Shown here: positions 49,884-59,264 of the stretch, piece after piece
How positions within the stretch are numbered: the first letter of the stretch is position 1
Layout of the letters: each line of letters starts with the position of its first letter
Origin: an uncultured Clostridia bacterium
GTDB taxonomy: Bacteria > Bacillota > Clostridia > Christensenellales > Borkfalkiaceae
Assembly: GCA_944376335.1 (NCBI GenBank)
Contig: CALWCH010000001.1
Location: forward strand, 154,172-218,171
DNA: 64,000 nt
Direction: 5' to 3'
Translations under genes and position numbers: made by a program
Notes under the pieces: generated by a model
Told to the model about the DNA's origin: nothing
What the model saw: the letters and a program-made list of their open reading frames with translations, nothing else
Databases searched by the model: none

Positions 49884-49912
49884 TTGCAATTCCCATCTTC
49901 AGATGGTATAAT
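49884..49912 (+). promoter_or_regulatory. Promoter of the GH51 gene
   Basis: TTGCAA (49884-49889), 17 nt, TATAAT (49907-49912). Confidence 0.75.
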
Positions 49913-49986
49913 GAAGGCGGTACGGGGTTCCCGTGCCGCATTTTGATGCGCTCGAAAAGCAATGCGGGCGCAGGGAGTAAGAAGAG

Positions 49987-51918
49987 ATGAAGATCACCAT
50001 CCGCGAGGAAGGGAAGTACACCGCAGGCGGCGAGGGCGTTGGCGTCTTTTTTGAGGACCTCAACTACTGCCTCGACGGCGGCCTCTATGCCGAGATGCTG
50101 GAGAACAGAAACTTCGAGGCGAAGGACGTCCACGGCGAGTGGGATAAGTATATCGTCGACAACGACGGCAGCTACGGCTGGACGCCGACGGGCGCGGGCG
50201 TCGCGCTGAAGATCAAGTGGGATCGCCCGCTCTTTATCGAGAACCCGCACTATCTGCGCCTCACCGTCGAGAAGGCGGGCGAGGGCGTCAAGAACAAGGC
50301 ATACGACGGCATCTATCTTCAAAAGGGGATGGGGTACACCGTCTCCTTCTATGCGCGCTCGTATGACTATAAGAAGAAGCTCATCGTCGGCGTGTTCGAC
50401 GGGGGCAAGGCGGTCATCGCAAAGAAGGTGCGCCTCCGCCCCGACGGCAAGTGGCACCGCTATGAATTTCATTTGAAGAGCCGCGTCGACCTCGACAGGG
50501 GTTCCTTCGAGGTGCGCATGACGGACGCGGGCGCCATCCATGTGGACTGCTTCTCCATGATGCCCGACAACGCGGTGAAGGGCATCTTCCGCCGCGACCT
50601 TGCCGAGCTCGTGCGCGACTTGAAGCCCAAGTTCGTGCGCTTCCCCGGGGGGTGCGTCGTCGAGGGGAACAACCTTCAGAACAGGTATCTTTGGAAGCTT
50701 TCGGTGGGGCAGAAGGAGCGCCGCCGCCACAACTGGAACCGCTGGGCGGTGCACGGCGTGTGCGCGGAGAACAACTTCAAGACGCCCTTCTCGCACTACG
50801 GACAGACGCTGGGCGTGGGGTACTATGAGTACTTCCTTCTCTGCGAGTGCCTGGGTGCAAAGCCGCTGCCCGTCGTCAGCGTGGGCATCGCCTGCCAATA
50901 TATGTCGACGGAGTATGTGCCGCTCGACGACCCCAAGCTCGAAGTGTATATCCAGGAGGCCTTGGACCTCGTGGAGTTTGCAAACGGCGGCGAGGATACC
51001 GTCTGGGGCAAGGTGCGCTGCGAGATGGGGCACCCCAAGCCCTTCGGCCTCGAATACCTCGGCGTGGGCAATGAGCAGTGGGAGGACAACGGCAACGAGT
51101 TCTACAAGCGCTTTGAGCTCTTCGAAAAGCGCATCCATGAGAAGTATCCCAAACTCAAGATCATCGGCACGGTCGGCCCGACGGTGGACACCCCCTCCCA
51201 TAAGAGCGCGTGGGCGTGGACGAAGGAGAATCTTCAAAAAAATCCCGACTTCGTGTATGCCTCCGACGAGCACTTCTATGCCTCGCCCGAGTGGCTGTAT
51301 GCGCACGCACATATGTATGACGACTATCCCCAAAACTGCCGCGTATATGCGGGCGAGTATGCCGCGCATGTGCCCGGCTCGGGCTGCGCGGGCTTCAATG
51401 CGCCGCAGGCCAACGTGTGGGAGGGCGCGCTCGCCGAAGCTGCCTTTATGACGGGCATGGAGCGCAATTCCGACGTCGTCGTCATGTCGTCGTACGCGCC
51501 GCTGTTTGCGCGCCTCGGCTATACGCAGTGGAGCCCCGACCTCATCTGGTTTGACGGCAAGCGCGCGTATAAGACGGTCAACTACTATGTGCAGCAGCTC
51601 TATAGCCTGTTTACGGGCAGCACCGTCTTGAACTGCGAGGCGGAAGAGGGGCTCTTTGCCTCGGCGACCGAGCTTGAGGGCCTTGTCTATGTCAAGGTGG
51701 TCAACCCCTCCGAAAACGAGGTCGAGGCGGAGTTTGAGGGCGACTTCGACTTCGGTGAGCTCACCCGCATCATCCGCATGGCGGGAGAGCTTTCGACGTA
51801 CAACACCATCGACGAGCCCGAAAAGCTCGTGCCCGAGGACGTTGCGCCCACCGCGCCCCGCTCTTTGACGCTCCCCCCGCACAGCTTCCATGTACTCATC
51901 TTCCATAAGTCCAACTGA
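49987..51918 (+). CDS. Alpha-L-arabinofuranosidase-type enzyme, GH51
   Basis: A 643-residue GH51 enzyme removing arabinofuranosyl units from arabinan or arabinoxylan fragments. An N-terminal carbohydrate-binding-like beta region (about 60-190) precedes the TIM-barrel. FVRFPGGCVVEGN, acid/base E363 in GVGNEQWEDNG, and nucleophile E457 in VYAGEYAAH are visible. The C-terminal beta-sandwich ends LTLPPHSFHVLIFH. No signal peptide suggests cytoplasmic action on imported oligomers. AGGGAG lies before ATG 49987. It is a single gene with its own promoter and terminator. Confidence 0.9.
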   Translation: MKITIREEGKYTAGGEGVGVFFEDLNYCLDGGLYAEMLENRNFEAKDVHGEWDKYIVDNDGSYGWTPTGAGVALKIKWDRPLFIENPHYLRLTVEKAGEGVKNKAYDGIYLQKGMGYTVSFYARSYDYKKKLIVGVFDGGKAVIAKKVRLRPDGKWHRYEFHLKSRVDLDRGSFEVRMTDAGAIHVDCFSMMPDNAVKGIFRRDLAELVRDLKPKFVRFPGGCVVEGNNLQNRYLWKLSVGQKERRRHNWNRWAVHGVCAENNFKTPFSHYGQTLGVGYYEYFLLCECLGAKPLPVVSVGIACQYMSTEYVPLDDPKLEVYIQEALDLVEFANGGEDTVWGKVRCEMGHPKPFGLEYLGVGNEQWEDNGNEFYKRFELFEKRIHEKYPKLKIIGTVGPTVDTPSHKSAWAWTKENLQKNPDFVYASDEHFYASPEWLYAHAHMYDDYPQNCRVYAGEYAAHVPGSGCAGFNAPQANVWEGALAEAAFMTGMERNSDVVVMSSYAPLFARLGYTQWSPDLIWFDGKRAYKTVNYYVQQLYSLFTGSTVLNCEAEEGLFASATELEGLVYVKVVNPSENEVEAEFEGDFDFGELTRIIRMAGELSTYNTIDEPEKLVPEDVAPTAPRSLTLPPHSFHVLIFHKSN

Positions 51919-51921
51919 CCG

Positions 51922-51948
51922 AAAACGGAGCCGAAAAGCTCCGTTTTT
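51922..51948 (+). terminator. Terminator of the GH51 gene
   Basis: AACGGAGC (51924-51931) pairs with GCTCCGTT (51938-51945), followed by T-run. Confidence 0.88.
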
Positions 51949-51988
51949 ATGCTTTTTTGAGGGGCGGGGGAAATCTCCCCCGAAACGA

Positions 51989-52017
51989 TTGACTTGACGG
52001 GCAAAACGCATTATAAT
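51989..52017 (+). promoter_or_regulatory. Promoter of the glutamine synthetase operon
   Basis: TTGACT (51989-51994), 17 nt, TATAAT (52012-52017). GAAAGGAG precedes the start codon. Confidence 0.82.
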
Positions 52018-52077
52018 GGATAGGAACGATTGTAAAATTGCCGTATTCTGTACCGCGGCGAGGAAAGGAGACCTTGC

Positions 52078-54156
52078 ATGAACGTGACCGAGCTGTTCGG
52101 GAGCAATGTATTTAACGACGAAGTCATGAAAAACCTGCTGCCCAAGGAGGTGTATGTCTCCCTGCGCAGGACCATCGATACGGGCGCGCCGCTCGACAGC
52201 TCCATTGCGAGCGCCGTCGCGAACGCCATGAAGGACTGGGCGGTGAGCAAGGGCGCCACGCACTATACGCACTGGTTCCAGCCCCTCACCAACCTGACGG
52301 CGGAGAAGCACGACAGCTTTATCGAGCCGTCGGGCGACAAGGTCATCATGCAGCTGACGGGAAAATCTCTCATCGTGGGCGAGCCCGACGCCTCCTCCTT
52401 CCCTTCGGGCGGAACGCGCGCCACCTTCTCTGCCCGCGGCTACACGGCGTGGGATCCGACTTCCCCCGCCTTTGTGAAAGAGGGCACGCTGTGTATCCCG
52501 ACGGTGTTCGTCTCCTATACGGGCGAGACGCTGGATAAAAAGGCGCCCCTTTTAAAGTCGATGACCGCCATCGACGCGCAGGCAAAGAGGCTTCTGCGCC
52601 TGTTTGGCATCGAGTGCAAGAAGGTCGCAACGACGGTCGGACCCGAGCAGGAGTACTTTCTCATCGACGAGAAGGTCTACGAGGCGAGGAAGGACTTGGT
52701 TTTGACGGGCAGAACGCTCTTCGGGGCGCGCCCGCCGCGCGGGCAGGAGATGGAGGATCATTACTTCGGTACGCTCAAGCCGCGCATCTCCGAATTCATG
52801 CGAGATTTGGACGAGACGCTGTGGAAGTATGGCATCTTTGCAAAGACCAAGCACAACGAAGTTGCGCCCGCGCAGCATGAGCTTGCGCCCGTGTTTACGA
52901 CGACCAACGTCGCCGTGGACGACAATCAGCTCACGATGGAGCTCATGAAGAAGGTCGCAAAGCGGCACGGCCTTGTGTGCCTGCTGCATGAGAAGCCCTT
53001 CGAATACATCAACGGTTCGGGCAAGCACAACAACTGGTCGGTCTCCACCGACACGGGGCTGAATTTGTTGGACCCCGGCGAAACGCCCGAGAATAACCGC
53101 CTGTTTATGCTCGTCCTCGCCTGCGTCATCGCGGCGGTCGACAGATATCAGGGGGTACTTCGCGCCTGCGTTGCCTCGGCGGGGAACGATCACCGTCTCG
53201 GGGCAGACGAAGCGCCGCCCGCCATCGTCTCGGTGTATCTCGGCGATCAGCTGGGCGCCATCGTCGATTCCATCGTCCTCGGCCGCGAGTATGTGCCGAA
53301 GAAGGCGATCCCCGGCTCCATCGGCGTGCCCGAGTCGCCCATCTTCCCCATCGACACGACGGACAGAAACCGCACGTCGCCCTTTGCCTTTACGGGCAAC
53401 AAGTTTGAATTCCGCATGCTGGGCTCGATGGCGTCCGTCGCCGACCCCAACATCGTCTTAAACACCATCGTTGCGGAGCTCTTTTCGGAAGCGGTGGAGG
53501 CGCTCTCCCGTGCGAAGGACTTCGATTCGGAGTGCAGGAAGTTCACCGAGAAGCTCTTAAAGAAGCACTACCGCATCATCTTCAACTACAACGGCTACGG
53601 CCCCGATTGGGAGCCCGAGGCGGAGCGGAGGGGACTACTCAACAACAAGACGACCGCCGACGCCGTGCCCGAGTTCTTCAAACAGGAGAACATCGACGTC
53701 TTTGTGCATCAGGGCGTCTATACCGAGAAGGAAGTCATCGCCCGCGCCAACATTCAGCTCGAGAATTACATCAAGAGCATCCGCATCGAGGCGCTCACGA
53801 TGGCCGAGATGGCACGGCAGGACGTCTACCCCGCCGTCAACGGGTATCTGACCGAGCTCCTGGGGGCAATTGAAGCGAAACGCGCCGTCTCCGAGAAGTT
53901 CCCCGTCGGCGAGGATATGAAGATCGCCGAACAGCTTGCGGTGATGAACGACGCGATGATGTCCGCCGTTGCCAAGCTTGAAAAGGACCTTACAGAGATG
54001 CCCGAGGGCGAGCGGCCCGCCTCGCAGAAGATGGCGCACGTTGTGCTGCCCGATATGGAGCAAGTCAGGCGCATCGTCGACGGCATGGAGAGGCTCTGCT
54101 CCTCCGACTATTGGCCTTACCCCACCTATACCGATATCCTCTATTCCGTAAAATAA
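52078..54156 (+). CDS. glnA: Glutamine synthetase type III
   Basis: A 692-residue GSIII, much longer than type I. It makes glutamine from glutamate, ammonia, and ATP. The N-terminal [30 protein letters not shown], and [21 protein letters not shown] are GSIII-specific. The metal and ammonia sites appear in [13 protein letters not shown] and QHELAPVF, and ATP-binding in GKHNNWS. The C-terminal helical extension includes [21 protein letters not shown]. Ribosome site AAAGGAG. It abuts dut with no gap. Type III enzymes are common in Bacteroides, cyanobacteria, and some Clostridia. Confidence 0.95.
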   Translation: MNVTELFGSNVFNDEVMKNLLPKEVYVSLRRTIDTGAPLDSSIASAVANAMKDWAVSKGATHYTHWFQPLTNLTAEKHDSFIEPSGDKVIMQLTGKSLIVGEPDASSFPSGGTRATFSARGYTAWDPTSPAFVKEGTLCIPTVFVSYTGETLDKKAPLLKSMTAIDAQAKRLLRLFGIECKKVATTVGPEQEYFLIDEKVYEARKDLVLTGRTLFGARPPRGQEMEDHYFGTLKPRISEFMRDLDETLWKYGIFAKTKHNEVAPAQHELAPVFTTTNVAVDDNQLTMELMKKVAKRHGLVCLLHEKPFEYINGSGKHNNWSVSTDTGLNLLDPGETPENNRLFMLVLACVIAAVDRYQGVLRACVASAGNDHRLGADEAPPAIVSVYLGDQLGAIVDSIVLGREYVPKKAIPGSIGVPESPIFPIDTTDRNRTSPFAFTGNKFEFRMLGSMASVADPNIVLNTIVAELFSEAVEALSRAKDFDSECRKFTEKLLKKHYRIIFNYNGYGPDWEPEAERRGLLNNKTTADAVPEFFKQENIDVFVHQGVYTEKEVIARANIQLENYIKSIRIEALTMAEMARQDVYPAVNGYLTELLGAIEAKRAVSEKFPVGEDMKIAEQLAVMNDAMMSAVAKLEKDLTEMPEGERPASQKMAHVVLPDMEQVRRIVDGMERLCSSDYWPYPTYTDILYSVK

Positions 54157-54588
54157 ATGAAAGTCAACGTAAAAAAACTTAGTGAGGGCGCGCGGCTGCC
54201 CGTCTACGGCTCGGAATACGCCGCGGGAGCAGATCTGTTTGCCCTCGAAGGCACGGAGATCCCCGCAGGGGAGACGCGCTTTGTGCATACGGGCATCGCC
54301 ATCGAGCTGGAAAAGGGCACGGTGGGGCTCGTGTATGCAAGGAGCGGGCTTGCCTGCAAGCAGGACCTCGCTCCCGCCAACAAGGTGGGGGTCATCGACT
54401 GCGACTACCGCGGCGAGGTGATGGTCGCCCTGCACAACCACGGGAAGGAGACGCGCACCGTTGAAGCGGGAGATCGCATCGCCCAGCTCGTTGTGGCGCC
54501 CGTCTACCGCGCAGAATTTGAAGAGGCGGAAGCGCTCTCTTCTACCGTCCGCGGCGAGGGCGGGTTCGGCTCCACGGGGAAAAACTGA
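54157..54588 (+). CDS. dut: dUTP diphosphatase
   Basis: A 143-residue trimeric dUTPase that hydrolyses dUTP to dUMP and pyrophosphate. The five motifs are visible: AAGADLFA (I), ARSGLA (II), GVIDCDYRGEV (III, with the catalytic aspartate), GDRIAQLVV (IV), and the C-terminal RGEGGFGSTG (V). It starts directly after the glnA stop and its last base overlaps the trmB start. Confidence 0.95.
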   Translation: MKVNVKKLSEGARLPVYGSEYAAGADLFALEGTEIPAGETRFVHTGIAIELEKGTVGLVYARSGLACKQDLAPANKVGVIDCDYRGEVMVALHNHGKETRTVEAGDRIAQLVVAPVYRAEFEEAEALSSTVRGEGGFGSTGKN

Positions 54589-55283
54589 TGAGAATGCGCA
54601 GAAAACGCAACCTCGAACCTCGGCTCGAGGCGTGCGCGGATATTTTGGCGGCGCGCGGCGTCCCCATGAAGGACTTGAAGCAGGCGGCGGAGGAATACCG
54701 CGCCCTGTTTGACTACGAGAAGCTCTTTGGCAACTCTAACCCCGTGCGGCTGGAGATCGGCTGCGGCAACGGCGGCTTTATTGCAGAGGCCGCAAAGCGG
54801 GAGCCGAACGTCAATTTTCTTGCGGTGGAGATCATCTCCAACGTCATCGTGACGGCGATGGAGCGCATCAAGAAGGAGAATATCAAAAACGTCCGCTTTT
54901 TGAATATCCCCGCAGAAGTCCTCCCCTGTTTTGTGCCCGAGAAGAGCATCGAGACCATCTACTTGAACTTTTCGACGCCGCTTCCCGGCAGCACGCATGC
55001 CCGCCAGCGGCTCACCTCGCCCCGCTTTTTGGCGATCTATAAGGAGCTGCTCGAAGAAGAGGGCACGCTCATCCAAAAGACGGACAGCGAGGACTTCTTT
55101 GACTATTCCATCGAACAGCTTCTAACGCACGGGTTTGCGGTTGCGGAGGTCACGCGCGACCTTCACAACAGCGACGCCGCGAAGGACAACATCGTCACCG
55201 AGTACGAACGGCAGTTCGTCGGGCAGGGGAAGCCCATCTTCCGTTTGCTTGCCCGACTCAATCATAAGGAGGAAATATTATGA
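54588..55283 (+). CDS. trmB: tRNA (guanine-N7)-methyltransferase with altered active-site motif
   Basis: A 231-residue TrmB that methylates G46 of tRNAs. The N-terminal MRMRRKRNLEPRL, SAM-binding LEIGCGNGGFIAEAA, AVEIISN, and the C-terminal TDSEDFFDYS and VTEYERQFVGQGKPIFRL are family features. The signature NFSDPWPKKRH is here NFSTPLPGSTH. The conserved aspartate, tryptophan, and lysine are replaced, so activity or specificity may differ. It starts at the dut stop and overlaps the next ADH gene by 4 nt. Confidence 0.85.
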   Translation: MRMRRKRNLEPRLEACADILAARGVPMKDLKQAAEEYRALFDYEKLFGNSNPVRLEIGCGNGGFIAEAAKREPNVNFLAVEIISNVIVTAMERIKKENIKNVRFLNIPAEVLPCFVPEKSIETIYLNFSTPLPGSTHARQRLTSPRFLAIYKELLEEEGTLIQKTDSEDFFDYSIEQLLTHGFAVAEVTRDLHNSDAAKDNIVTEYERQFVGQGKPIFRLLARLNHKEEIL

Positions 55284-56392
55284 ATTTCGGGTACTATATG
55301 CCGACGCGAGTCGTCCTCGGCAGAAATTGTGTGGCGGCGCATGCGGAGCTTTTGGCCCCGCTCGGCAAGCACGCGCTCATCGTGACGGGCAGAAGCTCCG
55401 CCTTCAATGGGGCGCTCATGGACGTGATGACGGTGCTGAATGCGAACGGGCAGGAGGCGACCGTCTTTGACCGCGTCACGCCCAACCCGACCATTCCCGT
55501 CGTCCGCGAGGGGCTCTCTCTCCTGAAGAGTGCGGGGGCAGACTTTATCATTGCCATCGGCGGAGGCTCTCCCATGGACGCGGCGAAGGCGATTGCGCTC
55601 TTAGCCGTGCAGGATCGCCCCGACGAGCAGATCTTTGCGGGCGGCTATGCCCCCGAGGCGCTCCCCATGGCGCACATCCCCACGACGGCGGGCACGGGCA
55701 GCGAAGTCACGCCCTACTCCATCCTCACCAACGACGTGAAGGAGACCAAGACGAGCATTACCTCGCCCGCGCTCTTCCCGCGCGTTGCCTTCCTCGACGG
55801 CAAATATATGGCGCAGCTCAGCCCCGAAGTTTCGCTGAATACGGCGCTCGACGCGCTCTCGCACGCCGTTGAGAGCATGCTCTCGAGAAATGCCATTCCG
55901 CTCTCGAATACCCTCTCCGAAGAGGCCATCGAGCTCATCGTGCCGCTGCTTGGCAAGGCACAGGTGGGGCGCATGACGCTCGAGGAGCGGGATACCCTGC
56001 TGTATGCCTCCATGCTTGCGGGCATGGCCATTGCGCAGAGCGGTACGACCGCCGTGCACGGCATGGGGTATGCGCTCACCTATTTCCACAACATCCCGCA
56101 CGGCAGGGCGAATGCGCTGCTGCTCGGCGAGACGCTGCGGCTGTGCGAAGAAAAGAAACTGCGCGCGCTCAATCATATCCTCGCCGCCTTCCACGCGCCC
56201 CTCGACGGCGTGACTTCCCTTCTCGACGCCCTTCTCGGCAAGCGGGAGGAGATCGCGAAGGAAGAGCTCGAGGCATACGCCGCGCGCGCCATGAGCAATA
56301 AAAATATCAAGAAGTCTGTGTACGAGCCCACCTTCGACGAGGTGCGCCGCATCTACTTGCAGTCCTTCGGCTACGATGCAGACGAAGAGTAA
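55280..56392 (+). CDS. Iron-containing alcohol dehydrogenase
   Basis: A 370-residue group III alcohol dehydrogenase. It has VVLGRNCV at the N-terminus, the nucleotide loop AIGGGSPMDAAKAIA, IPTTAGTGSEVTPYSI, and metal ligands in ALDALSHAVESML and MGYALTYFHNIPHGRANALLL. It is shorter and distinct from the BdhA-like protein at 32153. AAGGAGG precedes ATG 55280, which overlaps the trmB stop. Substrate unknown; there is no evident link to the nucleotide and tRNA genes upstream. Confidence 0.9.
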   Translation: MNFGYYMPTRVVLGRNCVAAHAELLAPLGKHALIVTGRSSAFNGALMDVMTVLNANGQEATVFDRVTPNPTIPVVREGLSLLKSAGADFIIAIGGGSPMDAAKAIALLAVQDRPDEQIFAGGYAPEALPMAHIPTTAGTGSEVTPYSILTNDVKETKTSITSPALFPRVAFLDGKYMAQLSPEVSLNTALDALSHAVESMLSRNAIPLSNTLSEEAIELIVPLLGKAQVGRMTLEERDTLLYASMLAGMAIAQSGTTAVHGMGYALTYFHNIPHGRANALLLGETLRLCEEKKLRALNHILAAFHAPLDGVTSLLDALLGKREEIAKEELEAYAARAMSNKNIKKSVYEPTFDEVRRIYLQSFGYDADEE

Positions 56393-56400
56393 GGTCTTTT

Positions 56401-57825
56401 GTGGCAGTATTCAATCAAGTTTTAACCGTCTTTAATCAGGTCGTCATCGGCGTCGTGACGTTCGCGTTCGCCGTGCAGGTCATCTATCTGCTTCTCTTCT
56501 TTGTTCCCGCGCGTAAAATAGCGCCCGCGAAGAGCAAGCACAAGTTCGCCATTGTCGTCTCGGCACACAACGAGGAGGCAGTGCTCCCCGTCGCGCTCAA
56601 GAGCCTCATGCACTTGAAGTACCCCAAGGAGCTTTATCGCGTGTTCGTCATTGCGGATAACTGCACCGACCGCACGGCGGAAATTGCAAGGCGCATGGGG
56701 GCGTTCGTCATCGAGCGGCAGGAAGAGGACCCCAAAAAGCGCAACGTGGGGTATGCGCTCAATTATGCGCTCCCCATTATCCTGGAGGCGTATCCCGACG
56801 TGGAGGCGTTCGTGCGGTTTGATGCGGACAACATTCTGCACCCCGACTATCTCCTTCGCATGAACGACGCCTTTGACGGCGGCGCGGTGCTGGCGAGAGG
56901 GTACAACCACGCGACCAACATCACGCAGAACGTCATCGCGGGCGTCTCGGGCCTTTGGTATATCCGTGACTGCCGCTTCAACTGCCAGGCGCGTTCGGCG
57001 CTCGGCATCGGCCAGATGATGGTGGGCGGCGGCATGATGTTCGCGGCCTCCCTCATCAAAGAATACGGCTGGACGGAGACGGGCATGAGCGAGGACGCCG
57101 AATTCACGATGGATATGCTCTTAAAGAAGCATAAGGCCGTCTATGTGAAGGATGCGATCATCTATGAGGAACAGCCCAGCACGTTCACCGACCTCTTTAA
57201 GCGCAACTGCCGCATCGGTCACGGGTCGTTCAAGCTCTTCTTTACGCACGGACTCAAGTGCTTTTTCAAGTTCTTCGTCTCGCTGCGCTACAGCCTGCTC
57301 GACATCTCCCTCTCCATGATGTTCATGCCCATCGCGGTGGTGCTGGTATTTTGGTTTCCCATCTACTACATATACCTCACCATCTTCCACTTCGCCTCGG
57401 GCGGGAGTTTCGACCCGACGGGTCTTTGCACCGACTGCGGGTTCTTCGTCACCTATCAGGGCATGGAGCTGAATGTGTTCACCTTCATCGGCTGGATCCT
57501 GCTCTTTGCCTTCCTCATCCCCTTCATCGCGCAGGCCGTGCTCGTGTATGTGCTCGACTTCAAGCGCATCGGCATGAGCTTTTGGAAGGTACTGCCGTCC
57601 ATCATCACCTTCCCGCTCTTTATGGTGGTGTATGCGGCGGGCATCGCGCTGGGGTCGGTCTCCAATCCCAAGTGGAAGTCTGCAAAGCGCAGCGCCTACT
57701 ACGACGAGAGCTTTGTAAAGACAATGGAAGCGGCGACGGGCGCGCCCTTTGAACGGGACGCCAAGGCGATCGCGGCGGCGTATCTTTCCGACGATCCGCC
57801 TAAAGACCGCCTCCCGGGTGCATAA
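56401..57825 (+). CDS. Membrane glycosyltransferase, GT2 family
   Basis: A 474-residue processive-type GT2 enzyme. An N-terminal TM (about 15-35) precedes the cytoplasmic GT-A domain: IVVSAHNEEAVLP, VIADNCTDRTAEIAR, the DxD in VRFDADNILHPDYL, and catalytic SEDAEFTMD. A RNCRIGHGSF stretch replaces the Q-x-x-R-W motif. Three or more TM segments follow (about 285-445). It could build an exopolysaccharide or cell-envelope polymer. GTG 56401 lies 8 nt after the ADH stop. It ends at a bidirectional terminator. Confidence 0.85.
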   Translation: MAVFNQVLTVFNQVVIGVVTFAFAVQVIYLLLFFVPARKIAPAKSKHKFAIVVSAHNEEAVLPVALKSLMHLKYPKELYRVFVIADNCTDRTAEIARRMGAFVIERQEEDPKKRNVGYALNYALPIILEAYPDVEAFVRFDADNILHPDYLLRMNDAFDGGAVLARGYNHATNITQNVIAGVSGLWYIRDCRFNCQARSALGIGQMMVGGGMMFAASLIKEYGWTETGMSEDAEFTMDMLLKKHKAVYVKDAIIYEEQPSTFTDLFKRNCRIGHGSFKLFFTHGLKCFFKFFVSLRYSLLDISLSMMFMPIAVVLVFWFPIYYIYLTIFHFASGGSFDPTGLCTDCGFFVTYQGMELNVFTFIGWILLFAFLIPFIAQAVLVYVLDFKRIGMSFWKVLPSIITFPLFMVVYAAGIALGSVSNPKWKSAKRSAYYDESFVKTMEAATGAPFERDAKAIAAAYLSDDPPKDRLPGA

Positions 57826-57842
57826 AATCAAATGCAAATCAT

Positions 57843-57876
57843 GAGGGCCTCCCCAAACAGGGGAGACCCTCTTTTA
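57843..57876. terminator. Bidirectional terminator between the GT2 gene and radA
   Basis: GAGGGCCTCCCC pairs with GGGGAGACCCTC (one mismatch), loop AAACA, followed by CTTTTA. It serves two convergent operons. Confidence 0.8.
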
Positions 57877-57887
57877 CTTGTCAAGTT

Positions 57888-59255
57888 TTATTTGGAAGGG
57901 AAGAGCGCCTTGATCATCTGCGAGACGTAGGAGACGGGGATAAGCTCGATCTTGTCTTTGAACTTCTCGCACGCCTTCAGGTTTTTGGCGGGGAGGATGA
58001 CGCGCTTGAAGCCCATCTTGAGGCATTCGTTGACGCGCTTTTCCGCAAAGCTGACGCTTCTGACTTCCCCCGTGAGCCCCACTTCGCCGAAGAGGGCGGT
58101 ATAGCGGTCGATGGGGATCATGCGTTCAGCGCTTGCAAGGGCAGCCGTGACGGCGAGGTCGGCGCTGGGCTCTGAAAGTTTGATGCCGCCCATCGCGTTG
58201 AGGTAGATGTCCTGACTTGCAAGGGGCATGCCGCAGCGCTTTTCGAGCACGGCGACAAGCACGATGAGGCGGTTTAAGTCGATGCCCAAGGACATGCGGC
58301 GGGGGAGCCCGTAGGAAGTCTTGGTCATGAGCGTCTGGATCTCCACCATCATGCAGCGGTTGCCCGTTTCGCTGGGGGTGACGGCTGCGCCCGCCGCCTC
58401 GCCGCGCGTCTCGGAGAGGAAGATGGAGGAGTAGTCGGAGACGCCCAAGACGCCCTTATCGCTCATTTCGAACACGCCCACCTCCTGCACCGAGCCGAAG
58501 CGGTTCTTGACGGCGCGTAAAATTTTGAAGTTCTCCGTGCGCTCGCCCTCGAAGTAGAGGACGGTGTCCATGATGTGTTCGAGCACCTTGGGGCCTGCGA
58601 GCGTACCCTCCTTCGTCACATGCCCGACGAGGAAGAAGGTGATGCCGCGCGACTTTGCAATGCGCATGAGGCGCGCCGCGCACTCTCTCACCTGCCCGAC
58701 GCTGCCCGCCGCCGAGCTTAAAGCCTCGGTGTAGACCGCCTGAATGGAGTCGATGATGACGTATTCCGCCTCGGAAATGGCCTCTTCGGCGTTGTCGAGA
58801 CAGGTCTCGTTGAGAAGCAGCATGTCGCCGCCTCCCACGCCCAGCCGTTCGCAGCGGAGTTTGACTTGCGAGCAGCTCTCCTCGGCGGAGAGATAGAGGA
58901 CTTTGTGCTCCCTTGCAAGGTGCGCCGCCACTTGGGTGAGGAGGGTGGACTTGCCGACGCCCGGGTCGCCGCCCACGAGGACGAGCGAGCCTTTGACGAT
59001 GCCGCCGCCGAGGACGATGTCGAGCTCGCGGATGCCCGAAGAGATGCGCTCGAATTTTTCGTACTGCACCTCTTTGAGAGGCGTGGGGCGGGTGGAGTTG
59101 AGGCGGAAGGCGCTCTGCGTCTTTTTTGTGGGCGCAGGGGCGAGGGGTTCCTCCGCAAAGGTATTGAACTTGCCGCACTCGGGGCAGCGGCCCAGCCACT
59201 TGGGCGAGGTGTACCCGCATTCGCTGCATACAAATTGTGTGGTCGCTTTTGCCAT
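57888..59255 (-). CDS. radA: DNA repair protein RadA
   Basis: A 455-residue RadA/Sms. An N-terminal zinc finger (C10, C13, C24, C27) is followed by a RecA-like ATPase with GGDPGVGKSTLL, the RadA-specific KNRFGS, and a C-terminal Lon-like domain containing PSADLAVTAALASA. It promotes branch migration in recombinational repair. AAGGAG lies before ATG 59255. It is last in the minus-strand operon after ispDF, 9 nt downstream. Confidence 0.95.
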   Translation of the reverse strand: MAKATTQFVCSECGYTSPKWLGRCPECGKFNTFAEEPLAPAPTKKTQSAFRLNSTRPTPLKEVQYEKFERISSGIRELDIVLGGGIVKGSLVLVGGDPGVGKSTLLTQVAAHLAREHKVLYLSAEESCSQVKLRCERLGVGGGDMLLLNETCLDNAEEAISEAEYVIIDSIQAVYTEALSSAAGSVGQVRECAARLMRIAKSRGITFFLVGHVTKEGTLAGPKVLEHIMDTVLYFEGERTENFKILRAVKNRFGSVQEVGVFEMSDKGVLGVSDYSSIFLSETRGEAAGAAVTPSETGNRCMMVEIQTLMTKTSYGLPRRMSLGIDLNRLIVLVAVLEKRCGMPLASQDIYLNAMGGIKLSEPSADLAVTAALASAERMIPIDRYTALFGEVGLTGEVRSVSFAEKRVNECLKMGFKRVILPAKNLKACEKFKDKIELIPVSYVSQMIKALFPSK

Positions 59256-59264
59256 AACTGCTCC

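Noticed and set aside
49591-52311. 906-codon minus-strand open frame opposite the GH51 gene
   Set aside because: Covers a clear GH51 gene with catalytic residues on the other strand. Its sequence is low-complexity and valine/leucine/histidine-biased like other shadows.
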